A stretch of DNA of 64,000 nt from an uncultured Flavihumibacter sp. (GCA_902168105.1 CABHOY010000037.1:31544-95543); one strand, 5' to 3'; shown: positions 17,850 to 29,500, counted from the first letter of the stretch. Notes: generated by a model from the sequence alone, not told the origin. Translations and numbers: made by a program.

Positions 17850-20800
17850 ATGAAGAATATTGTACCTGGCAAAGGTATGCCAATTCCTTTTTCTAAATTA
17901 TTAATGATTATGAAATTAATCATTCCGCTTATCCTTGTTGCAGTACTCCATGTAAGTGGGGCTACTTACGGACAGAAGGTGACGATAAGCAAAAAAAAGG
18001 CGGCACTGGTAGAAATTTTTAAAGCCATCAGTGAACAGACAGGCCGCGAATTCCTGGCTAATCCGGCCTTGCTGGAAAAGACACAGCCGGTGGATATTAA
18101 TGTAAAAGATAAAGAGATCAGCGAATTCCTGCCGGCATTACTGGCAAAACAGGGACTGGTTTACTCTCTGCTCAACAATGTGATCGTTATTACAAAAGAC
18201 ACTAAGTCCTTTTTTCCCGTGGCCCCGGTGGCTGTTACACCCCCTGACCCTCCAAAAGTCGTGAAGGGCTGGGTAATGGACCCAACGGGCCAGACACTGC
18301 CGGGAGCGACAGTAGTGATAAAGGGCACCCGCAAAGGGGTGAGCACTGATGCCAAGGGTTATTTCGAACTGAAAGTAGATGATGGTGTCGAGAATGTGGA
18401 AGTGATCGTTTCCTACACCGGTTACTCCGTAAAAACAGCAACTATAAGCTTTAGCCGTCCGACGGTTATTTACCTGAAACCATCTACCAGTGAGCTGGAC
18501 CAGGTACAGGTGATCGCTTATGGTACTACTACCAAACGTTTCAATACAGGTAACGTATCGACAGTTACTGCCGCTGATATTGCTAAAAACCCGGTAAGCA
18601 ACCCACTTCTGGCGTTGCAGGGAAGAGTACCCGGCCTGGTGATCAATCAGACGACAGGTATGCCGGGAGGCGCTGTAAGTGTGAAACTGAGGGGAAGCAA
18701 TTCAATAGGCAATGGTAATGATATCTTATATCTCGTTGACGGTATCCCTTTCAGGGGCGGTAATTCTGGTTCGATCAACCTGTCGCTCCAGCAGGGTAAT
18801 TTACTGGATTTCCTTAATCCTGCCGATATTGAAAGCATAGAAGTACTGAAGGACGCAGATGCAACGTCCATCTATGGTTCCCGTGGTGCGAACGGTGTTA
18901 TACTTATCACCACCAAAAAGGGAAAGGCCGGCAACATGCGTGTAAATGTGAATGCCTACACTGGTATTGCTAAGACTACCAGGCTCCCTAAATATCTGGA
19001 CCTCCAGCAGTACCTGGCCATGAGACATGAAGCATTTGCTAATGACGGCGTAAAGCCCGGCCCCACCGACTATGACGTGAACGGCACCTGGGATACAACA
19101 AGATATACTGACTGGCAGAAAGAGATACTTGGCGGTACAGCGCACACCAGTGACGTGCAAGCCAGTGTTTCGGGCGGAACTGAAAATACGAGATATCTTC
19201 TGGCCGGTGGTTATCACCGCGAGGATCCTGTAATGCCGGTAGATGGTTCTCTTAAAAAAGGTTCCATGCACTTCAACATCAATAGCACCAGTAATGATAA
19301 AAAGCTGCAGCTGGATGCAGGCGGAAGTTATCTGACAAGTACCAATACCATCACACCGGTTGATCCCGCCCAAAGCATTGTAATGCTGGCGCCTAATGCT
19401 CCGGCCCCATATCATCCTGACGGGTCACTGAACTGGGAAAATGGCACATTCGGTAATCCATTTTCAGGACTCAGGAAGCCCTACATTGGTAAAGGCACCA
19501 CATTGAATGGCAACATCAATGTTACCTATCATGTGCTCAATAACCTGGACGCTAAAGTACTGGCGGGCTATCAACTGCAAACATTAGACGAATTTACCGG
19601 TTCACCCTCTTCTCTTAATAATCCGTTCAGGCCACCATTAGCGTCCTCCGCTAACTACATGGACGCTAACTACTCATCCTGGAATGTGGAACCACAGCTA
19701 ACCTATTCATTTAACCTCGGTAAGGGAAAAATTGAAACACTGCTTGGCGAAACATTCAGACAACAGCATAACTATAACCTGATAACAAGGGGTATTGTAT
19801 ATACCAGTGATGCATTACTGCAAGACCCCAAGTCAGCGGGTACACTTATGGCTACCAGTGGTACTGATGCCTATTATAAATACAATGCTACTTTCGGAAG
19901 GATCAAGTACAACTGGAACAATAAATATCTGGTAAATCTGAATGGCCGTTATGATGGCTCAAGCCGTTTTGGTCCTGCCAACAGGTTCCATTTCTTCTGG
20001 TCAGCGGGCGGCGCCTGGATATTCACGGAAGAAAAAGGAGTTAAAGAACTGATGCCGTTCTTCAGCTTCGGAAAGCTGAGAGGCAGTTATGGTACAACGG
20101 GTAACGACAATATTGGCGACTACCGCTACCTTGACCTGTACAACACGTCCACGCTTTCATACCAGGGCACCAGGGGCCTGCAACCTGGCAGATTATATAA
20201 TCCAGAACTGGCGTGGGAACAAACAACAAAAGCGGAAGGCGCTATAGATCTTGGCTTCATCAAAGACAGGATATTGTTAACAGCTGTCTATTACAGTAAC
20301 CGTAGTAGTAATCAACTGTTGTCCACTCCTTTGTCGGCAGTAACCGGAAACAGTACTATCCTCCGGAATATACCTGCATTGGTAACTAATAAAGGCTGGG
20401 AATTTGAGTTGCACACTATCAACATAAAAGGTAAAAAATTCGAGTGGAACAGCTTCTTCAACATAGCGATACCAACAAATAAACTGGCAAGGTTTGATGG
20501 GTTAAGTCCTACGGAGCCAGGCTTTATTATCGGGCAGCCTCTTAACGTAGTACGTCTGTATGACTTTGCCGGAGTAGATGCACAGACGGGTGGTTATGTG
20601 TTCAACAACAGTGAAGGTAAAAAGGTGCCGGTACCTGATATAACAACGACCTTCATTGCACCTGTCGCAAAATATTATGGTGGATTTCAGAACACCGTCA
20701 ACTACAAAGGATGGTCGCTCGATTTCTTACTGCAGTTCGAAAAACAAACAGTACAAAATCCGTTCAGTGGCGTATTAACTCCTCCGGGCTCATTCACTAA

Positions 20801-21152
20801 TCAACCTGAAGTTGTAGTTCAAAATCACTGGCAAAAACCGGGAGATGAGACAAATGTGGCTAAATTTTCACAAGGACTTCTTTCACAGCTGATGTACGCG
20901 ATCTATATTCCAAGAAGTAGTCGGATCTATTCAGAAGTATCGTTTGTACGCCTGAAGAATCTGTCTCTTAGCTACCAGATCCCTGACAAACTGCTTAAGA
21001 AAATGAAGTTGCAACAGTTGGTATTGTATGCGCAGGGGCAAAATCTGCTGACATTCACCCAGAAAGAATTCCGCGATTTTGATCCTGAGTCGGGTGGCCT
21101 GAATATGCCTCCAATGAAAGTATTTACCGCTGGTCTAAGAGTAACCTACTAA
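17850..21152 (+). CDS. SusC/RagA TonB-dependent outer membrane transporter with STN domain
   Basis: 1100 residues. After a signal (cut near ATYGQ, residue 42) comes an STN domain (about 45-115), which marks a transducer that talks to FecR. A carboxypeptidase-like beta-sandwich follows (about 138-215: VKGWVMDPTGQTLPGATVVI), then the plug with the SusC hallmark YGSRGANGVILITTKKGKAG and a 22-strand barrel ending in the typical aromatic terminus (VFTAGLRVTY). It imports glycan pieces with energy from TonB. The gene ends 2 bases before the susD frame begins, so they form one operon. The substrate is not readable but beta-glucan is suggested by neighbours. Confidence 0.95.
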   Translation: MKNIVPGKGMPIPFSKLLMIMKLIIPLILVAVLHVSGATYGQKVTISKKKAALVEIFKAISEQTGREFLANPALLEKTQPVDINVKDKEISEFLPALLAKQGLVYSLLNNVIVITKDTKSFFPVAPVAVTPPDPPKVVKGWVMDPTGQTLPGATVVIKGTRKGVSTDAKGYFELKVDDGVENVEVIVSYTGYSVKTATISFSRPTVIYLKPSTSELDQVQVIAYGTTTKRFNTGNVSTVTAADIAKNPVSNPLLALQGRVPGLVINQTTGMPGGAVSVKLRGSNSIGNGNDILYLVDGIPFRGGNSGSINLSLQQGNLLDFLNPADIESIEVLKDADATSIYGSRGANGVILITTKKGKAGNMRVNVNAYTGIAKTTRLPKYLDLQQYLAMRHEAFANDGVKPGPTDYDVNGTWDTTRYTDWQKEILGGTAHTSDVQASVSGGTENTRYLLAGGYHREDPVMPVDGSLKKGSMHFNINSTSNDKKLQLDAGGSYLTSTNTITPVDPAQSIVMLAPNAPAPYHPDGSLNWENGTFGNPFSGLRKPYIGKGTTLNGNINVTYHVLNNLDAKVLAGYQLQTLDEFTGSPSSLNNPFRPPLASSANYMDANYSSWNVEPQLTYSFNLGKGKIETLLGETFRQQHNYNLITRGIVYTSDALLQDPKSAGTLMATSGTDAYYKYNATFGRIKYNWNNKYLVNLNGRYDGSSRFGPANRFHFFWSAGGAWIFTEEKGVKELMPFFSFGKLRGSYGTTGNDNIGDYRYLDLYNTSTLSYQGTRGLQPGRLYNPELAWEQTTKAEGAIDLGFIKDRILLTAVYYSNRSSNQLLSTPLSAVTGNSTILRNIPALVTNKGWEFELHTINIKGKKFEWNSFFNIAIPTNKLARFDGLSPTEPGFIIGQPLNVVRLYDFAGVDAQTGGYVFNNSEGKKVPVPDITTTFIAPVAKYYGGFQNTVNYKGWSLDFLLQFEKQTVQNPFSGVLTPPGSFTNQPEVVVQNHWQKPGDETNVAKFSQGLLSQLMYAIYIPRSSRIYSEVSFVRLKNLSLSYQIPDKLLKKMKLQQLVLYAQGQNLLTFTQKEFRDFDPESGGLNMPPMKVFTAGLRVTY

Positions 21153-21154
21153 AA

Positions 21155-22618
21155 TTGAACAACATGATCTTACCATATAACATTAGCTTAAACTCACGTC
21201 GTTATTTATGTGGCGCTCTCTTGCTCATAACCGTCGCTACGGGCTGCAACAAAACAGTCGAGGTAGCAGCGCCAACTAATCAGATAAGCAGTGAATTTGC
21301 CTATTCATCGGATGCCAGCGCTACATCAGTTATAACCGGTCTGTATGCTGACATGATGAGTACAAGACTTAATTTCGCCAACGGCATTGGCGGTTTCAGC
21401 GTGCTGGAAGGATTGGCTTCAGATGAACTCAGAAACTATCTGCCAGCAACTTTTAATCTGCAACTTCAGCAGTTTTATACAAATACCTACGATGTAAACG
21501 GTGATTATTTCTGGAGCGAACTATTCAGAAGGATCTACATCTCCAATCTTATACTGGAAGGTGCAGGCGCCTCTAACACTCTTTCTGACGGGGTTAAAAA
21601 CCAACTGTTGGGAGAAGCAAAATTCATGCGTGCATTCGCTTATTTCTATGCTGTAAATACCTATGGTGATGTTCCCCTTGCACTGACCAGTGATTATAGG
21701 GTCAACAATACATTGAGCCGTACACCGAAAGACAAGGTCTATGATCAGATCATTGCAGATCTGAAAGATGCACAATCATTAATGGGAGATCCATATTTCA
21801 AGGGAATTATACCAGGTACTTCCGAAAGGGCCAGGCCCAATAAAGGTGCTGCCACGGCGTTACTTGCACGTGTGTACCTGTACCGCAAAGACTGGGCGAA
21901 TGCAGAAGCACAGACCAGTGCTGTTATAAGCAATGCTGCCTATCAGCTGGAAACAGACCTGAAGACAGTGTTCCTGGGAACCAGCAAGGAAGCCATCTGG
22001 CAGTTACAAACTGTGATAACGGACAATTCCGCCACTTTCGATGGTAATTTGTTTATTCTAAGGGCTGTAGCTCCTGGTACATCTGACCAGAATCCTGTTG
22101 CATTGAGCAGCATGTTACTGGGCGATTTTGAAACCGGAGATGCGCGGAGAACAACATGGGTAGATTCCTTCAGTGTTAACAACAACACGTACTTCTTTCC
22201 TTTCAAGTACACAAAAAACAGCAGCCTTACACCTGAGTTCCTGATGGTATTCCGTTTGGCGGAACAGTATCTTATACGTGCAGAAGCAAGAGCACAACTG
22301 GGAAATGTAGTTGGCGCCAATAGCGCGAAATCTGATCTCGACGCTATTCGCAGCAGGGCTGCTCTTCCCGGTACAACTGCTACTGATAAAGAGAGCATGT
22401 TGGCAGCCATTGCCCATGAACGCAGAACAGAGCTGTTCACAGAATGGGGGCACCGTTGGTTTGATCTGCTACGTACAGACAAAGCAGATGAAGTGATGGG
22501 TATTGCCACACCATTAAAAGGCGGTGCGTGGGACCCGAACCATAAGCTGTTGCCGATACCTTTCAATGAGATACAGATTAATAGTAATCTTAAACAAAAT
22601 CCGGGTTATAGCAATTGA
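21155..22618 (+). CDS. SusD/RagB glycan-binding lipoprotein
   Basis: 487 residues with a lipoprotein signal ending VATGC (Cys31). The SusD fold is visible: tetratricopeptide-type helices (LLGEAKFMRAFAYFYAVNTY GDVPL), and the C-terminal RagB portion with EHRRTELFTEWGHRWFDLLR in a variant starting AHERRTELF, ending HKLLPIPFNEIQINSNLKQN. It forms the lid over the SusC barrel and captures glycan at the cell surface. The start follows the susC stop directly. A closely spaced protease gene follows, 64 bases downstream. Confidence 0.94.
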   Translation: MNNMILPYNISLNSRRYLCGALLLITVATGCNKTVEVAAPTNQISSEFAYSSDASATSVITGLYADMMSTRLNFANGIGGFSVLEGLASDELRNYLPATFNLQLQQFYTNTYDVNGDYFWSELFRRIYISNLILEGAGASNTLSDGVKNQLLGEAKFMRAFAYFYAVNTYGDVPLALTSDYRVNNTLSRTPKDKVYDQIIADLKDAQSLMGDPYFKGIIPGTSERARPNKGAATALLARVYLYRKDWANAEAQTSAVISNAAYQLETDLKTVFLGTSKEAIWQLQTVITDNSATFDGNLFILRAVAPGTSDQNPVALSSMLLGDFETGDARRTTWVDSFSVNNNTYFFPFKYTKNSSLTPEFLMVFRLAEQYLIRAEARAQLGNVVGANSAKSDLDAIRSRAALPGTTATDKESMLAAIAHERRTELFTEWGHRWFDLLRTDKADEVMGIATPLKGGAWDPNHKLLPIPFNEIQINSNLKQNPGYSN

Positions 22619-22682
22619 CGAAGACAACCTTTGCCATATCCATAGGTAACCATGCCATCATTTTTTAACACTAAGGCTAACA

Positions 22683-25223
22683 ATGAAATCAGCAACGACA
22701 AACGTTTTGCTTGGAACTTTATGTGCTGCGGCGATGGCTTTACCAGCTACCGCACAGAAACAACAGAAGGGAAAAGACACTACAACAATAAAGAAAGATA
22801 GCCTAGCCGCAGCGCTAGCCTTGGCTAAAGTCGGATTTCCAATGAAACAGGAAACACTGAAGCCATACAAGGAGATCATTCCACCCGGCACTATTACGAC
22901 TAACGGGTTGTTTAAGGTGCATAAATCGAATGACAAGTATTTTTTTGAAATACCTGATTCATTGCTTGGAAGAGATATGCTGGTAGTGGGCAGGATCTCT
23001 AAGGGATCATCAGAATTCCGTTTTATGCTGGGCTCTTTCTCCGGCGATCAGATAGGAGAAAAAGTGATCCGTTTTGAAAAGGGTAGCGGCAATAAGATCT
23101 TCCTGAAGACGATCTCATATAAAGAACGTTCGGCGGATAGCTCGGCAAATGGATTATACCGTTCCCTGTTGAACAATAGCCTGCAATCCATACAGGCTGT
23201 ATTCGGCATCAAAGCGATCAACGACAGTACAAAGGGCAACGTGATAGAGATCACTGATTATGTGAACAATGATAACTCTATCCTGTTCTTCGATCCGTCG
23301 CTTAAAAACCTGATGGGTTTAGCAATGATGGCGCCTGACAGGTCTTACATTGAGGATATCCGTTCCTATCCGATGAATGTCGAGATAAAAACGGTACGCA
23401 CTTATAATTCCAGGCCAACTCCCAACGGAGAATCAAAGGTCTACAGCTTTGAGCTGAACAGCTCTATTGTACTGTTACCGGCTGAGCCAATGCAGCCCCG
23501 TTTCTTTGACCCACGGGTGGGATTCTTTGCCGATGAATACATCGACTTCGACGCTAATTCACAGGGTGTAAAGAGTGAGAGCATGATCTGGAAATGGCGT
23601 ATGGAACCCAGGGAAGAAGATCTGGAAAAATATAAACGCGGAGAACTCGTGACGCCTAAAAAGCCGATCGTTATTTACATAGATCCGTTGACGCCGAAGA
23701 AATGGGTACCATACCTGATAGCTGGTATTAACGACTGGCAGGGCGCTTTTGAAAAAGCAGGATTTAAAAATGCGATCATGGCGAAGGAAGCCCCTACAGA
23801 CGACAGTACCTGGACTATTGAAGACGCCCGTCATTCCGTGTTGGTATACAAGCCATCCAATATTTCCAATGCGATGGGACCGAGCATCAAAGACCCGCGC
23901 ACCGGCGAGATACTGGAAACGCATATCAGCTGGTACCACAACGTGATGGACGTATTATATAAATGGTATTTTATTCAGGCAGGTGCGATAGACAAAAGAG
24001 CACAGGCCCCGCAATTACCCGATTCATTGATGGGGGAACTGATCCGTTTTGTTTCTTCTCATGAGGTAGGACATACGCTGGGATTACGTCATAACTGGGG
24101 CGCATCTTCTACTGTTCCGGTAGATAGTCTTCGCAGTAAAAACTGGGTGGAAGCACATGGACATACTCCTTCTATTATGGACTATGCACGTTTCAACTAC
24201 GTGGCTCAACCAGAAGATAACATCGGTCCGAAGGGCATCTTCCCCCGCATCGGAGATTATGATAAATGGGCCATCGAATGGGGATATAAGCTGGTGCCTG
24301 GTGCTAACAGCGCAGCTGCAGAAACACCGGTACTGAACAAAAGGGTTATCGATAAACTGGCATCCGGCAAACAGTACTTTTTCGGTATCGAAAAAGTTCC
24401 TAACGATGCAAAGACATATTATGATCCGAGGAATCAACGTGAGGACTTAGGCGATGATGCGATGAAGGCCAGTATGTATGGCATTGCCAATCTGAAGCGG
24501 ATTGAGAAACATCTGATAGATTGGACACGTCAGCCGGATGAAGATTATACCAGAGCCGGTGAAATGTATATGGAGATCGTGAAGCAGTTTGATCTTTACG
24601 CAGGACATGTTGCATCACAGGTAGGCGGTATACTGACCACTCCGAAAACAGTAGAGCAACAGGGACCGGTATATGAATTCCCAACGAAGAGCAAACAGCA
24701 AAGGGCCGTTGCTTTCCTGAACGAGCAACTGTTTACTACCCCAACCTGGTTGGATGATAAACAATTATCGATGCTCACAACAACAAGCTTTTCTGCAGTA
24801 GCGGCTGTCCAGAAGAAAGTACTGTCTCAGTTACTGGCGCCGGACCTGATTGACAGATTGTATGCGCAGGAAGCATTTGATGCATCCAAAGCTTATACAG
24901 CATCACAGCTGTTGCAGGACCTGAAGCTTGGTGTTTTCTCTGAATTAACTACGCATAAAGCAATTGATCCTTATCGTCGTACACTGCAGCGTGTATATGT
25001 TGACAGGCTGAATTTCATGCTAACGCCATTACCAGCGGGAACAATGTCATTCACTCCAACAACCAACAGAGATAGTGATGTTATGGCACTGATCAGGGCA
25101 CACGCGAAGGAATTGATGAACATAATTAAGGTAACTACACCACAGATGTCAGATGCCACATCCCGCAATCATCTGCAGGATCTTTATGAAAGATTAGATG
25201 GTGGGCTGCATCCTAAAAAATAG
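22683..25223 (+). CDS. Secreted zinc metalloprotease (DUF5117/DUF5118/DUF4953 type)
   Basis: 846 residues with a signal peptide (residues 1-21). The order of domains is DUF5118-like (about 35-85), DUF5117 (about 90-290) and a metzincin-type catalytic domain (DUF4953) with HEVGHTLGLRH at about 460-470. The typical AHGHTPSIMDYARFNY, which supplies the Met-turn region, follows. It lies 64 bases after susD on the same strand and is closed by a terminator at 25284-25309, so it is probably the last gene of the susCD operon. SusCD pairs coupled to such proteases may import peptides or glycopeptides rather than pure glycans, which is an alternative reading of this operon. Confidence 0.9.
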   Translation: MKSATTNVLLGTLCAAAMALPATAQKQQKGKDTTTIKKDSLAAALALAKVGFPMKQETLKPYKEIIPPGTITTNGLFKVHKSNDKYFFEIPDSLLGRDMLVVGRISKGSSEFRFMLGSFSGDQIGEKVIRFEKGSGNKIFLKTISYKERSADSSANGLYRSLLNNSLQSIQAVFGIKAINDSTKGNVIEITDYVNNDNSILFFDPSLKNLMGLAMMAPDRSYIEDIRSYPMNVEIKTVRTYNSRPTPNGESKVYSFELNSSIVLLPAEPMQPRFFDPRVGFFADEYIDFDANSQGVKSESMIWKWRMEPREEDLEKYKRGELVTPKKPIVIYIDPLTPKKWVPYLIAGINDWQGAFEKAGFKNAIMAKEAPTDDSTWTIEDARHSVLVYKPSNISNAMGPSIKDPRTGEILETHISWYHNVMDVLYKWYFIQAGAIDKRAQAPQLPDSLMGELIRFVSSHEVGHTLGLRHNWGASSTVPVDSLRSKNWVEAHGHTPSIMDYARFNYVAQPEDNIGPKGIFPRIGDYDKWAIEWGYKLVPGANSAAAETPVLNKRVIDKLASGKQYFFGIEKVPNDAKTYYDPRNQREDLGDDAMKASMYGIANLKRIEKHLIDWTRQPDEDYTRAGEMYMEIVKQFDLYAGHVASQVGGILTTPKTVEQQGPVYEFPTKSKQQRAVAFLNEQLFTTPTWLDDKQLSMLTTTSFSAVAAVQKKVLSQLLAPDLIDRLYAQEAFDASKAYTASQLLQDLKLGVFSELTTHKAIDPYRRTLQRVYVDRLNFMLTPLPAGTMSFTPTTNRDSDVMALIRAHAKELMNIIKVTTPQMSDATSRNHLQDLYERLDGGLHPKK

Positions 25224-25283
25224 TTATCTAAAAAGTAATCTTATGTGGTAAAGAGCACATGAGCTCTATTAGGTGTAAACAAC

Positions 25284-25314
25284 AAACGTGCGATATCTAT
25301 CGCACGTTTTTCTG
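25284..25314 (+). terminator. Terminator of the susCD-protease operon
   Basis: An 11-base perfect stem (AAACGTGCGAT with ATCGCACGTTT), 4-base loop and T-run. Confidence 0.88.
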
Positions 25315-25332
25315 TAAGTTGAAAGGTTTAAC

Positions 25333-25358
25333 AACCGGCACCGGTCGTGGTGCCGGTT
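25333..25358 (-). terminator. Hairpin after the NAD-dependent dehydrogenase gene
   Basis: A perfect 10-base stem (AACCGGCACC with GGTGCCGGTT) nine bases beyond the minus-strand stop at 25367. Confidence 0.7.
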
Positions 25359-25366
25359 AATTATTT

Positions 25367-26215
25367 TCAGAACTTCTTGATGATCGCTATGATATCCTCC
25401 TCACCCAATGTAGCTTCTGCTTCCTGGAAAGTATTCGCAGCAACTGTCGCCAGCGGAGAGGACAAACCCTCTGCTTTCGCCAGGCGCAGATCTTTCGCAA
25501 TGTGCTTTAGTGCAAAGGCAGCTTTATAGTTATCATTCATGATTGCATCCCCTTTTATTTTACCGATCACATTTCCCAGGGCGCTATTGTTGATGACAGC
25601 CATCAGGTCTTCTGTGCGGATATTCTGCTGATTGGCAAACGTAACTGTTTCCGCCAGCCCCTGCGCATAAATGGCCAATAGCGTATTTACTGCCAGTTTG
25701 GTATTGTTACCTGCACCGGTATCGCCGGTCCATAATACTAATTTGCCCATTTTCTCCAGCACAGGTTTTACCTGCTGGAACGCAGCATTATCACCACCGA
25801 CCATGATCACCAGTAATGCGTCTTCTGCCTGTTTTACACTACCGGATACAGGTGCATCCAGGTAAGTATTTCCCTGCGCGGCGCACAACGCAGCCATGTC
25901 TTTACTGACAGCAGGAGAAACGGTGCTCATGTTAATGATGATCTTCCCGGATGCCTGTACGGATAATAATCCGTTGTTACCGGTAAAAACGTCCCTGGTG
26001 GCATTATCGTCAGATACCATTAGAAAAACGATATCAGATTGTTGCATCGCTACCGCAGGCGTAGCGGCTATTGAAGCGCCCATTGCCTGTATGGCGGCAT
26101 CCCTGTCTTTATTGCGGTTATACGCTGTTACACGATAACCGGCCTTTATCAACTGCTGAGACATTGGATCGCCCATTTTACCTAGTCCGATCCATCCGAT
26201 TTTTGCTGTAGTCAT
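25367..26215 (-). CDS. NAD(P)-dependent oxidoreductase, 3-hydroxyisobutyrate dehydrogenase family
   Basis: I start at ATG 26215-26213 (MTTAKIGWIGLGKMGDPMSQ), which places the dinucleotide-binding G-x-G-x-x-G at residues 9-14; the longer frame adds 25 residues unlike the family. The protein is then 282 residues, the usual length. The substrate motif DAPVSGSVKQAEDALLVIMV and the catalytic lysine in GAGNNTKLAVNTLL are present. Enzymes of this family reduce or oxidise beta-hydroxyacids (3-hydroxyisobutyrate, tartronate semialdehyde, glyoxylate); which one cannot be decided. It is cytoplasmic and monocistronic, convergent with the susCD operon. Confidence 0.92.
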   Translation of the reverse strand: MTTAKIGWIGLGKMGDPMSQQLIKAGYRVTAYNRNKDRDAAIQAMGASIAATPAVAMQQSDIVFLMVSDDNATRDVFTGNNGLLSVQASGKIIINMSTVSPAVSKDMAALCAAQGNTYLDAPVSGSVKQAEDALLVIMVGGDNAAFQQVKPVLEKMGKLVLWTGDTGAGNNTKLAVNTLLAIYAQGLAETVTFANQQNIRTEDLMAVINNSALGNVIGKIKGDAIMNDNYKAAFALKHIAKDLRLAKAEGLSSPLATVAANTFQEAEATLGEEDIIAIIKKF

Positions 26216-26538
26216 ATTATGTGGTTTATGTTGATTGTTAATAAAGTTCTGAAAAAAACAAGGGTATCCATGAACAAATGGAAAAATCAAATTTAAGTGA
26301 TACTGTTGTGATAGTGCCTGACATTGTGATAAAAGGAGTATGCCGGTGCCGGTTTGAGCGCATCCGATTTGTGAACAAAAGATTCCAGGTACGACTACCG
26401 GTTATGCGCTGCAATCCTTACATTTGTATGAAGCGTAAATCCAGAAAACACTATGAAGAGAGCCACCCTCAAGCCTATGTAGTGTGATCCTGTACTGATA
26501 TTGTTTGCCACGTTTCACGTTACCTTAAATATTCCCAT

Positions 26539-29500
26539 ATGAAGAACCCGGTTTACCCAACAATCACGTTGAAAAAGAGCCCATGGATAACTGCCGCGCT
26601 CTGTCTTTCACTGTTGCCTTTTGCAACCCATGCCCAGCGACAATTAGTCTGGGAGGAGAATTTTACCACCACCACCCTCAACTCACAGACATGGACCTAT
26701 GAAACAGGCGATGGCTGTAACAAAGGCAATTGCGGGTGGGGTAATGCAGAGTTGGAGTACTATACCAACCGCACCGAAAATGTGAGAATTGAAAATGGAA
26801 CCCTTATTATCGAAGCCCGCCGGGAAGCGATGGGTGGCAAGCCATTCACATCCGGACGTATCAAGACAGCCGGACGTATGTCTTTCAAGTATGGTTCCCT
26901 GGAGGCCAGGATCAAAGTACCTAATGTAACGAATGGCCTGTGGCCCGCATTCTGGTTGTTGGGCGCAACCGGCGGCACCTGGCCGCATAACGGAGAGGTC
27001 GACATCCTTGAAATGGGATTTGCCGGCGCACTTGCCGAAGGCAGGGCTAACAGGACTGTCAGCGCCGCCACACACTGGTGGACGGAAAACCCCGGAGGTT
27101 ATACCGGCCATGCTACCTATGCAAAGGATACTATCCTGCAGAACACACAGCTAAATGATGGGTATCATCTGTATAAACTGGAATGGGATCCGCAGTTCCT
27201 GACCATTTACCTGGACAATAGTCCGTATTACAGGATCGGTATCAATGGAGGAAACGGATTTGAAGCTTTTCACAATCCTTTTTACATTATCCTGAACCTG
27301 GCCGTGGGAGGCAACTATCCAGGCATTCATTCCGCAGCAGGAGTGACTGCTCCCCTACCCGGCCGTATGGAAGTTGATTACATTAAACTGTACCAGGACA
27401 TCACCCAGGGAGAAGAGCTCGTACTCGGTTCCAACAATGCGCCTGAAGGCAACTACGGTATCTTTACCGACAATACGACTGTCAATGACAAGGTAGTTTT
27501 CGGGCAGGGCGCTGATCTCTTTCTCTGGAACAACATCACTAATATCACCTCGCCGGCACCTACTCCATTTGAAGGCAGTAATGTCTGGGCATTCCGCGCC
27601 AATGCGGGCAGCTGGTTTGGTCTAGGCGTCGCCAACGATATTAAGAATATGAGCAACTACGCAGGCGGCAGTCTGAAGTTCCATATGAAAACCACATCTA
27701 CTGCTACTTTCAAAGTAGGCATTGTGGCGGATGGCGTGGAAGGCTGGGTAACTTTCAACGGCAGCAACGATCATGGCCTGGCGAGGGACGGCCAATGGCA
27801 CCAGGTGACTATTCCTGTCAGCGAGTTCGGAACATTAGACCTCAACCAGGTAGGTCAGCTGTTTATGTTCTCCGGCGATGCTCCGGCAGCAACAGCGGAT
27901 TTCTACTTTGATAATGTTTATTATACGGGCGGCGTATCTGACAATCCGGCTCCAAAAGTTGCTATTACCAATATCGCCAATGAAGCGGTATATACGACAC
28001 CGGCTTCTATTTCTATTCAAACCAATGCAAACGATCCTAATGGCACTATCAGCAAAGTGGATTTCTTCAATGGTGCGAACTACCTGGGCACCGTAACATC
28101 TGCTCCGTTCAACTATACCTGGCAGACATCTACCCAGGCTATTGCTAAACTGATCGCGAAAGCAACAGATAATCAGAATAAAACCACGACCTCACAACCT
28201 GTTACAGTATTGGTAGCGGGACCGGGCAATACGGCCCCTCAGGTGAACATCACCTCTCCTACTGCCAGCACGCCATACCGGAAACCGGCCAAGGTCGTGA
28301 TCAATACCAACATAACTGACAATGGTTTGATCTACAAGGTTGAGTTCTTCAATGGCAGCACGTTACTGGGAACACTAACTCAGCCGCCATATAACTTCAC
28401 CTGGGAGAATGTGCAACCGGGAACTTATACTATTACGGCTAAAGCAACTGACAATGGAAAACTGAGTACGACGTCTGCTCCAGTGACGATCACCGTGCAG
28501 GATAACAAGATCCTTTCCAACAGGTATGGCATCTATAGTGAAAATGCATCCATTACAGATAAGCTGACCTATGGGCTGGACGCTAATCTGTATGTATGGA
28601 ATAACCTGGCGACTATCAGCGGAGCAGCACCATACGAAGGTGCACAGGTGATGGGCTTTACCGCTGCTGCCAATAACTGGTTCGGTCTTGGCGTAGCAAA
28701 TGACGTACGTGACCTGAGTAATTTCAGCAATGGTTTACTGAAGTTCCATTTCAAAACCAGCTACCAGGGTTCTTTCCGTTTCAGTGTTATTTCCCAGAAC
28801 GGAGATCAGGCCATTCAGTTTGCCGCAGGAGAACAAAAGTTAGGATTGATCAGGGACGGACAATGGCATGAAGTGACCATTCCTGTCAGCTCGCTGACCA
28901 ATGTCGACCTGACCACTATTACACAGGCTTTCACCTTTTCGGGAGATGCACCGGCAGCTGCTGCAAGTTTCTACATTGATAACGTGTATTACATAAAGAC
29001 AGATACAGCAGTAACGCTAACTAACCTAGCGCTTAATAAACCTGCTGTCGTCTCTTCTTATGAAAACATCGTCTTTACCAGCCAGAATGCGGTAGATGGC
29101 AATATCAATACCCGCTGGTCAAGTGCCTTTAGTGATCCGCAGTGGATACGTGTGGACCTGGGTGCGGATTATAACATCAACAGAGTGAAGCTCACCTGGG
29201 AAACTGCTGCAGGGAAAGACTATATCGTGCAGGTGTCCAACGATACCGTTAACTGGTCTCCGTTGAGGACTGTTACGAATAACAATGTCCTGGTGAACGA
29301 TTATACCGGGCTTACAGGACATGGACGTTACCTCCGCATTTACGGAACCGCGAGGACCACGCCATATGGCTATTCTATTTTTGAACTGGAAGCATACGGT
29401 ACTTTGCGTACTGGTGGTGCTTTGTTAAGCAGTTCAAATCCGGTAAAATCAGCAGGAACATGGAAGGCAAGTCTATATCCTAACCCGGTTGTAAACGATA

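Noticed and set aside
18801..19415. 204-codon frame antisense to susC
   Set aside because: Lies fully inside susC in the opposite strand; the susC frame has complete domain evidence.
21943..22566. 207-codon frame antisense to susD
   Set aside because: Shadow of susD, no recognisable domain.
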